Source: Parcubacteria group bacterium GW2011_GWA2_51_10 (GTDB lineage Bacteria; Patescibacteriota; Minisyncoccia; Phycocordibacterales; UBA2100). Taken from it: DNA of 33,386 nt. The stretch is from contig LCQS01000002.1 of assembly GCA_001004265.1 (NCBI GenBank), positions 1 to 33,386 of the forward strand. Direction: 5' to 3'. A program made the translations under genes and the position numbers. Within the stretch, counting starts at the first letter, position 1. The number at the start of each line of letters is the position of its first letter. Shown piece after piece: positions 27,401 to 33,386 of this stretch. The notes under the pieces are model-generated. The model had not been told where the DNA came from, ran no database searches, and was given only the letters and a program-made list of their open reading frames with translations.

Positions 27401-27517
27401 GGTGGTAACGATGACGTTACCGGGCTTGGCGACAAAGACATTATCAACGGTGGACCGGGCATCGACACCTGCGATGCCGATGGCGGCACGAACATCGTTG
27501 TTAACTGCGAGCTATAA
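24404..27517 (+). CDS. Large secreted mosaic protein: LamG/concanavalin-like, right-handed beta-helix, two NDNGGT-type domains, C-terminal RTX-like GSGND repeats
   Basis: GYWALDEGAGTVATDSSGHSNDG; CPGIYDEQVVIDAKNITLQGAG and CNWWGDVSGPSGDGPG; TLVKTVVNDNGGTATT; GSGNDKITTGSGNDTISAGSGKN. Confidence 0.93.
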   Translation: MKKVFSIGFTGALIALGVFVFTAHLAIAAHPAGPAGYWALDEGAGTVATDSSGHSNDGAINGAVYAGSGAPVPGSADALSFDGVDDYVQVSDNAELDISTAITVAGWIRLDSFTQQATVAGKWRDISAANERGYLLVVATDGTPRFYISTTGADFAVATGAALSIGVWHHLLGTYDGTTVNLYVDGTLVASTLQVGAIFLNDEPLLIGANDGFGGSSRKFTDGTIDEVQIYNRVLTSDEIEILSNAGDTLFVDDDGQIGFGSIDCDGVGVGAYTVIQDAVDAASSGDTVQVCPGIYDEQVVIDAKNITLQGAGDTTIVKPTSASVLTSLYTTGTQAGAFFNGIVIASIIDVRNAGAAGVTVRDIKVDGELITSLPAGAGHVSGLTFGETGGLVDNVTVEDTNQVSPTTVRTYAMWFDAVGGTSVSVDVTDSTARLYGRNGINARGASITIDIDNNTIIGPGMVGPDQVPNGVLLIAEAGGTVTDNTISENHYTGATFLGSGVLLFQARDGIVVSGNEIFDTDDAVIINATDLASVENNDLHNNVKGVRIEAGSAGSNTVTKNLITDNTFVGIEVSDTAGAANVALRNAITGNATGVSNLNVSSFDATCNWWGDVSGPSGDGPGTGDSVSANAPFQPWLTTSDLVNGPCDGPLTTLTLVKTVVNDNGGTATTTDFALFIDGFPAASGVASTTSPGSHTASETPQGGYTPSAWGGDCAADGTITLALGENKTCTITNDDNEPSLTLQKIVVNDDGGTATTSDWTVTATGPTGFSGSGPIVPSGASFDAGSYDLSEAGPAGYTASDWVCVGGNQTDGDTIVIGLGENVLCTITNDDIAVAPLPPPANACAIPLVAPFGYTLINGSSGNDNLAIASFTMFVGNGGNDKVRAFGGNYIICTGSGKDIITLSGASIVTIDAGSGDNTIAAPVNIVGFITTGSGKDKIALGSGERTINAGDGNNIVTTTGSGDQTITTGSGNDKITTGSGNDTISAGSGKNVVVSGGGNDDVTGLGDKDIINGGPGIDTCDADGGTNIVVNCEL

Positions 27518-27526
27518 CCATCGCCG

Positions 27527-27556
27527 AGAAAATCCCAGAGAACCGACCTCTGAGGA
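27527..27556 (-). repeat. REP-like repeat copy, inverted (core 27538-27552)
   Basis: gagaaccgacctctg. Confidence 0.9.
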
Positions 27557-27656
27557 AATGGCACACAAACCTATGAGACACATTAAGTATTAAACGCAGG
27601 GAGGGGACTTCGCCTCGAAAGCGGCGGATGTCCTCCCTTGTCATGGAGTCTTGTTC

Positions 27657-30600
27657 ATGGTAAAAAAACGAGGCTTCAGACAGGGAAACATGTTAAATAT
27701 ATGTCAATTTCAGTGGCGTATACTGGCCGCATTGCTCGTGGTCGCCCTTGTCTATAGCCCTCTTTTGCCGGTTTTTGTTTATGCTGATGATACGACCCTA
27801 ACTACGGACGGCGTTTCTACCAGAGATATAAGGCCAGAAAGGGGAGCTGACACAACTCCGCCCAATATCGAATCGCATGAGGATGTAAGCGCGCAGGCAG
27901 AATCGGATGCCGGCGCCGTCGCTCTCTACACCGCGCCCGCCACATCTGATGATGTTGACGGAGCGGGCACTGCCGAATGCACTCCTCCATCGGGCTCGAC
28001 ATTTGCGATCGGAACGACAGAGGTGACCTGCACTGCAACAGATGCCGCAGGAAATAGCGCATCCATAACATTCGATGTGATCGTCGAGGCACTAGCGCCT
28101 CCTTCCGACGCGACCGAGCCATCGCAAGAGGCGACCTCTACAACTCCCGCGGCGGATGTGAGTACGACCACTCCGGATACATCTCCGGACACATCTACAG
28201 ACACTGGGACAGGTACCACGACTCCGATTGATACGACCACGGGGACGTCGACGGATTCGACACCGCCTTCGCAAGATGCTACGACGGGCGACGCAGACTC
28301 ACCGCAAGAAAGCGAACCGCAAGAGGACCCATTGGATCCAGCAGTAGCGACATCTTCCACGAGTTCTGCAGACGTCGCTCCGGAAGAAACCGATACAGAC
28401 AACACAAATTTCGAGGACATCGTAAACGGCGGCACGCTGCCAAGCGAAGAGGACACGCGCCCCGTCGTTGATGTGAGCGCGACCTCGACAGAATCCGCAG
28501 CGATTGATCCGCTCTTTACGATCGCGTCGTCCACGAACGGCACGGGAAATAAAATCGGCGGGACAATTTTCACGGGTAATTCAACGGCCTCGACGACCGT
28601 CAAGAACACACTGAATATCAGCAAGTCCAACGGCATTGACGGGCCGGGCGTAACGAATAGCACTATCATCACAGCCGATACCGACAACGCTGCGATACTC
28701 GCAACAGATGATGATACGCGCGCGACGACTGGCGAGAACAAGGCGGAGGGTGGCGAAGGCACTGCGACGATACGCACCGGGAAAGCGGTCTCGACCGCGG
28801 AGGTCATGAACGTCGTCAACACCAACATCTTTAACTCCGACGGCCTCATTCTTTTCCTCAATCCGATGCAGGGCGACGGATTTGATCTTCGCGATTTCGA
28901 TCTCTCATACTTTTTTGACGAGGGAGCGGGCGCATCGCCGACACAATTCGGCTGCACGCTCCTCACCTGTCTCAATAGCTCCGCTCTAAGCGTCCTCAAT
29001 AAAAATGAAGCGACGGTCAACAACAGCGTGGATGTTCAGGCCATAACGGGGAAGAATGCAGCGACATCGACAAAACAGGGTGAAGTATCTATAGAAACGG
29101 GCGACGCATACGCCGCCGCCAATGTTCTCAATCTCGTGAATACCAATTTCATCAATTCGAGCTATCTGATGCTTTCGTTCAACAACTTCGGCGATTTGAA
29201 TGACGACATTGTGCTTCCAGATGCCTCTTTCTTCGAGCAGCTTCTCGAAAACGGAGGGTCACTGCCAGAGCTTAATTCAAGTTCATATATCGTGAACAAC
29301 ACGAATGACGAGAATTTCACGGGGACGACGACTGCAAGCGCGGTGGCGGGAGGGAACCTCGCGACGACGACAGCGCCCGGCGAGGGGCATGGGGAAATTG
29401 TTACGGGAAATGCCTACACGTCATCCAACAGCTATACGGCGGCCAATCAAACGAGAGTCGGCGGCTCGTCCGTTCAGTTTATTTTCCGCGTGTGGGGAGA
29501 ATGGTCCGGCTCCATTCAGGGCCTCCCGGCAGGGCTCTCGTGGAAAGAAACCCCGTATGGAATTGAAATTACTTCAACTGGCAACTCATCGGGCGATTCC
29601 CTCGGCGTATATAATTCCTCGGCATTCGTTGCCTCATCGACAAACGTGGCGAACGTCCACACCGATGTGAACGTATCAGCCAGCTCCGGCGAGAACATTT
29701 CTTCGACTGAAGATGGCATAGGGAATATACGGACGGGGGATGCGTATGCCGCGGCCAACGTCGTCAACTTCGTCAATACCAACATCGTCGGGCGCAATAT
29801 GGTGTTTGCCATTTTCAACGTCTTCGGCGACTGGAGCGGCGACGTCGCATTCGGAGGGCACAGCCCCGATCTTGCAGTGAACGCTGTGATGGAATCCCCG
29901 CAACCGGTGGCGCCGGACGCGGAAGTTTCGTATCGCTTCACTGTGCGGAACAGCGGAGACGTGAGCGCCGAGAATGTCGTGTTAGCGACGAAATACGATA
30001 AGAACCTTATGACATTCTCGCGGGCAAGCGTCAGCGGCAGCAACACGAGCGTCGGGACGAACTTTAATCTTGGCACTCTTGCCGCTGGCGAGACAAAGAT
30101 TGTTGATGTTGCCGCGCGTCTTCGCATCCGCGATCTTCCGCCCGGTGTTTCTATTTCAGTGCCGCTTACGGCGACGGTAACAAATAGCGGGCGAGATCAA
30201 GATGATAGGGACAATGCGACACAAGTAAGCTTCAATGTCTCAATTCCCAGCTCGGTAGATAATGGTCCACCACCATCCGGAGGAGGAAGCGGAGGCGGAG
30301 GCGGAGGCGGTGGAGGCGGCGGCGGCGGCGGAAGCACTACGCCTCCACCCTCTGGCGGCGGAAGCAGCACACCACCACCATCCGGTGGGGGAAGCACGAC
30401 TCCTCCACCATCTGGCGGCAGCACCACTCCTCCACCATCTGGAGGAAACGCCACAGCTCCACCCTCTGGGGGAGCTGTCAGCAATAATTCAGTTACTTCC
30501 GGTGGCGGTGGCGGTGGCGGAGCGCCTCTCGCCATTAGCAAAACTGGCAACCGGACTCCCGATGCGCGAGTGCTCGTCTCAAAAACCGCAAGTCTTGCGA

Positions 30601-31442
30601 CGACGACAGCGCCGATGAATGTGGATTACAAAGTCGTCGTCAGAAATGACAAACAAGCGGGGCCGGCATACATCGGTTTGCTAGCCGATACGCTCTATGA
30701 TCCGGAAGGCGGCGTCATGTACTCTCGCTCGTGGGACCTCGATACGATCGAGCCGGGAGACGAAATCACCCTTTCATACACGGTCGCCTTCGGGACGAGT
30801 ACTGTGCCGGGCGTCTATCGCAATGTTGCCCGCGTTACTGCATTCAATAATTTTGCCAAGCTTCCGTATGCGAACACAATGATACCTGTCGAGGCGACTG
30901 ATACGATCGAGTTCATGGCAAACGGTCAGGTGCTCGGTTCGGCAACTTCAACTAAGCCGACGATATCTGCAGAGAACATTACAAAAATTGAAGGGTGTGT
31001 CGCGCTACTTAGTACTCCCTTGAGAGCGGGAAGTCCGCACAAGACCGAGGTAGTAAAGCTCCAGACGTTCCTCGCTACGCAAGGGTTCCCTCTTCCCGCA
31101 ACTGGCTTCTTCGGGCCCCTCACTTTGAGCGCGGCCAAGGCATTTCAGAAAAAGTATGCGTCAGACATTCTTGCGCCGGTCGGCCTTTCATCGCCCTCGG
31201 GGCTCGTCTATGCGTCAACCATTCGCAAGATAAATTCGATCGCGTGTGGCGGTGTTCCTCCCGTAGAAATTGAGGCGAGCACAAGCGCATCATCAACCTC
31301 GGCGATCGCGCCATCCGCTCCCGCAAAGCCGAGAGCACCCTCGAAGTCGAAGGCGCCGTCAGAAGCGAAATCTAAGAATACTTCCACTCAGACCGACAGT
31401 CTCTTAAAAACTGTTGGCAGCTGGCTCTCGAAGTTCCGCTAA
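27657..31442 (+). CDS. Giant secreted surface protein: HYR domain, Thr/Asp-rich region, about five TG(D/N)A modules, DUF11-like domain(s), Gly/Pro/Ser linker, PG-binding-like C-terminus
   Basis: ATDAAGNSASITFDVIVE; IETGDAYAAANVLNLVNTNF, IRTGDAYAAANVVNFVNTNI; VSYRFTVRNSGDVSAENVVL; LQTFLATQGFPLPATGFFGPLTLSAAKAFQKKYA. Confidence 0.92.
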   Translation: MVKKRGFRQGNMLNICQFQWRILAALLVVALVYSPLLPVFVYADDTTLTTDGVSTRDIRPERGADTTPPNIESHEDVSAQAESDAGAVALYTAPATSDDVDGAGTAECTPPSGSTFAIGTTEVTCTATDAAGNSASITFDVIVEALAPPSDATEPSQEATSTTPAADVSTTTPDTSPDTSTDTGTGTTTPIDTTTGTSTDSTPPSQDATTGDADSPQESEPQEDPLDPAVATSSTSSADVAPEETDTDNTNFEDIVNGGTLPSEEDTRPVVDVSATSTESAAIDPLFTIASSTNGTGNKIGGTIFTGNSTASTTVKNTLNISKSNGIDGPGVTNSTIITADTDNAAILATDDDTRATTGENKAEGGEGTATIRTGKAVSTAEVMNVVNTNIFNSDGLILFLNPMQGDGFDLRDFDLSYFFDEGAGASPTQFGCTLLTCLNSSALSVLNKNEATVNNSVDVQAITGKNAATSTKQGEVSIETGDAYAAANVLNLVNTNFINSSYLMLSFNNFGDLNDDIVLPDASFFEQLLENGGSLPELNSSSYIVNNTNDENFTGTTTASAVAGGNLATTTAPGEGHGEIVTGNAYTSSNSYTAANQTRVGGSSVQFIFRVWGEWSGSIQGLPAGLSWKETPYGIEITSTGNSSGDSLGVYNSSAFVASSTNVANVHTDVNVSASSGENISSTEDGIGNIRTGDAYAAANVVNFVNTNIVGRNMVFAIFNVFGDWSGDVAFGGHSPDLAVNAVMESPQPVAPDAEVSYRFTVRNSGDVSAENVVLATKYDKNLMTFSRASVSGSNTSVGTNFNLGTLAAGETKIVDVAARLRIRDLPPGVSISVPLTATVTNSGRDQDDRDNATQVSFNVSIPSSVDNGPPPSGGGSGGGGGGGGGGGGGGSTTPPPSGGGSSTPPPSGGGSTTPPPSGGSTTPPPSGGNATAPPSGGAVSNNSVTSGGGGGGGAPLAISKTGNRTPDARVLVSKTASLATTTAPMNVDYKVVVRNDKQAGPAYIGLLADTLYDPEGGVMYSRSWDLDTIEPGDEITLSYTVAFGTSTVPGVYRNVARVTAFNNFAKLPYANTMIPVEATDTIEFMANGQVLGSATSTKPTISAENITKIEGCVALLSTPLRAGSPHKTEVVKLQTFLATQGFPLPATGFFGPLTLSAAKAFQKKYASDILAPVGLSSPSGLVYASTIRKINSIACGGVPPVEIEASTSASSTSAIAPSAPAKPRAPSKSKAPSEAKSKNTSTQTDSLLKTVGSWLSKFR
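30280..30530. repeat. Low-complexity tandem Gly/Pro/Ser-coding repeats (ccaccatctggcggcgg-type units)
   Basis: Poly-Gly tract followed by repeated STTPPPSGGG units. Confidence 0.9.
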
Positions 31443-31473
31443 TTATAAGCTTTATAAATAATCGCAAAGAATT

Positions 31474-31920
31474 ATGACAACGCATCTTCGTCTCTTGGTC
31501 CTCGGCTTGGTTTTCGTTTCTCTTGTTTTTGCGGCGCTCCTCGCCGTCTCGCCGTCCACCGCTTCTGCGGCTGGTCTTTCTCTGTCATTCAGTTCTGGAA
31601 GTATCTCGCGCAGCGGAGGTGCGGTTTCTCCTCGCACTCCATTTTCGCGAAGAGATGCGGGGGAGAGCACCAGCGCGGATGCTGCCAATCCTGCGCAGAT
31701 CGAGAATTCTAGTGAGACAAAGACTGCAGATATCGTGGCAGACGATTCTGGTAATAATGAGGCCGGTAACAACAATGGGGGCGCGACATCGGGGAGCGGC
31801 GGAGATGGCGGCGCTGGCGGCAATGGCGGCACGACGCGCACCGGGAACACATCATCGAGCGTAAGTGTTTTCAACAGCTTGAACCGCACCGTCATATTTA
31901 TCTCCATTTCCGGCAGATAG
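31474..31920 (+). CDS. Secreted PGRS-like small protein with a single TGN module
   Basis: Signal peptide; NNNGGATSGSGGDGGAGGNGGTTRTGNTSSSVSVFNSLNRTVIFISISGR. Confidence 0.85.
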   Translation: MTTHLRLLVLGLVFVSLVFAALLAVSPSTASAAGLSLSFSSGSISRSGGAVSPRTPFSRRDAGESTSADAANPAQIENSSETKTADIVADDSGNNEAGNNNGGATSGSGGDGGAGGNGGTTRTGNTSSSVSVFNSLNRTVIFISISGR

Positions 31921-31934
31921 GGTGCAGCCGCAGA

Positions 31935-31998
31935 AAAAACCCAGAGAACCGACCTCTGAGGAAAAACCCCCCCAGAGGTCGGTTCTCGGGGGTTTTTT
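31935..31998 (+). terminator. Inverted pair of REP-like repeats forming a hairpin with terminal T-run (BIME/terminator-like)
   Basis: aaaaaacccagagaaccgacctctg...cagaggtcggttctcgggggtttttt; cores 31944-31958 and 31973-31987. Confidence 0.85.
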
Positions 31999-32061
31999 CC
32001 ATACTTGTTCGCGCGGGCGGAATTGGGTACATCCTGTTGATATCTCTGTTGATAACTTCTG

Positions 32062-32089
32062 TTGACAGGAAAGTGAGACATCAGATACT
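32062..32089 (+). promoter_or_regulatory. Sigma70-like promoter candidate
   Basis: TTGACA-N16-GATACT. Confidence 0.5.
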
Positions 32090-32138
32090 TCGTCAATCAC
32101 GGTGCGTCCGCGCAGTGATAGGGAAACCAGCAGGAAAA

Positions 32139-33386
32139 ATGCCTGCACATACTTTCAGCTTCACACTCCCTATCAAATTCTTTTTGTCTTTTGGTTTGGT
32201 GCTCGCCACTATCGCGATGCTCGCATATGCGGTGCCAGCGTACGCAGCGCCTCCGGTGACGAGTGTGCAGTCCGCAGAGGGTGAAGCTGCGGTTGCCTCT
32301 GCGACATTCGGCGCAACACCGGCGGAGGGCAATCTACTTGTTGCTATTTCATTTCACCGTGGAGCTGCGGGGGGAGATCTGGGTGCAACCCCAGCAATAA
32401 ACGGCGAGAGCGTTGCAGTAGGCGGGACGACGAGCAATGGCTGGACTCTGCGGGTTCTCGAAACGGTTAACCTCGCGGATCTAAATAGCCGTCGGGCTAT
32501 GGCAGTCTGGGACAAGGTCGCGGGAGCGGTAGAACCAACCAATGTCCAGACAAGTTGGAGCCAAAGTCCTGTCAACAAACTCATTATTCGGGAATTTTCG
32601 CCAATGGGAGGCGAGATCGTGTTTGCCGGCTCTGCAAAAAATAGCAGCGGCACAGCGAGCGTCACATCATTAAACACGGGCGCGACAGCAGTGCTGCCTG
32701 CGGGCAATTACTTTTTGGTAACCGCTTTGGGAGTGCGCAACAGCGGCTCCAGCCCATTTGGTCCTGGCGCGGCCGGCTGGACGAACAGCGTCGGAAATAA
32801 TATCCACAGCGACGGGGGACTGAATGGTCGCACTCTGCAAACGGCCTTTGGCCAGCACACGACGGGAGGCGCGAAATCGAGCACGGCAAGCTGGGCGAAC
32901 GCGCGCCAAGCTTCGGCGGCGATTGCCGTTTACGCTATCGTGACGCCAAGCTGCCCGCTTCAGCCGCAGGCGGGTCGGACGATCGTTATTCTTGGCGCGA
33001 ATCAACAGCAGGGAGACGTGTTCATTAGGTCGGACCAGACCGCCGCGGATGCAAAATTAGGGCCAGCCGCGGCATTGCTCGCGGCAGGAACATATAACGT
33101 AACGCTTGCCTCGTATGACGATCATGTCAGTAAGCCGCTTGATGTGCAGCCCAATGAATCATGGTTCGTGCGACTGTATGACGCGGGCAACACCCTCGTT
33201 GCCTTTTCGAACGCAATAAGCGATTTGCCAAACAATCAGGACACGCTTACCGAACTTGTGCAGTCTGGCCTTGTCGTTTCTTCGCCGATTGCTTCACTCG
33301 ATGCCTTTCACGCAGTATATCCAGACGCTAACCCAAACAGTATTGTTCCTATCTGCGTGGCGTTTGATGAAGCGCCCCCGCCCCCG
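32139..33386 (+). CDS. Secreted hypothetical surface protein, C-terminus truncated by window end (MPAHTFSFTLPIKFFLSFGLVLATIAMLAYAVPAYAAPPVTSVQSAEGEAAVASATFG...)
   Basis: Open frame from ATG 32139 to window end (416 codons, no stop, hence not in ORF track); signal peptide; AGG RBS. Confidence 0.88.
   Translation, partial: MPAHTFSFTLPIKFFLSFGLVLATIAMLAYAVPAYAAPPVTSVQSAEGEAAVASATFGATPAEGNLLVAISFHRGAAGGDLGATPAINGESVAVGGTTSNGWTLRVLETVNLADLNSRRAMAVWDKVAGAVEPTNVQTSWSQSPVNKLIIREFSPMGGEIVFAGSAKNSSGTASVTSLNTGATAVLPAGNYFLVTALGVRNSGSSPFGPGAAGWTNSVGNNIHSDGGLNGRTLQTAFGQHTTGGAKSSTASWANARQASAAIAVYAIVTPSCPLQPQAGRTIVILGANQQQGDVFIRSDQTAADAKLGPAAALLAAGTYNVTLASYDDHVSKPLDVQPNESWFVRLYDAGNTLVAFSNAISDLPNNQDTLTELVQSGLVVSSPIASLDAFHAVYPDANPNSIVPICVAFDEAPPPP

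Noticed and set aside
27926-29023. 365-aa minus-strand ORF opposite the giant surface gene
   Set aside because: Long antisense frame caused by codon bias of the Thr/Asp-rich repeat region; no recognisable domain.
21256-32000. Nine CAGAGGT(C/A)GGTTCTC copies as a CRISPR array
   Set aside because: Copies are irregularly spaced, in both orientations and with no uniform spacers or cas genes; REP-like family fits better.

Overview
The gene content suggests a 33.4 kb chromosomal segment of a Patescibacteria/CPR (Parcubacteria-like) bacterium; this lineage call is inference, as no rRNA is present. From about 1 to 19.3 kb it is mostly ordinary small genes: cold-shock protein, SPFH protein, tandem PhnB-type VOC protein, YCII-like, VIT-family transporter, C39-like/TPR protein, cupredoxin, TspO plus an ArsR-type regulator, DUF559 nuclease, DUF5674, subtilase, lycopene-cyclase-domain protein, tRNA-Asn, isochorismatase, ASCH/DUF3850, and an operon of flavodoxin-like reductase, PEBP, glutaredoxin, DUF167 and HPF. 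From about 19.4 kb to the end it is a surface/secretome island of modular secreted proteins: MopE-like Asp repeats, LamG, beta-helix, RTX-like repeats, HYR, DUF11, PG-binding C-termini, PGRS-like Gly-rich proteins, and a recurrent 'TG(D/N)A...N..NTN' module. The island contains a RAYT (Y1/HUH) transposase and nine copies of a 15-nt core repeat CAGAGGT(C/A)GGTTCTC, one of them inside the RAYT reading frame. It also contains several strongly structured non-coding elements. One is a promoter/terminator-bounded hairpin RNA candidate (about 22140-22240) whose loop is complementary (up to 14 nt) to a GAAACCAGC motif just upstream of the start codons of three surface-protein genes. Two CDSs missed by the ORF track run off the window ends (1..440 minus; 32139..33386 plus). 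All calls come from reading the sequence only; no searches or folding were run.
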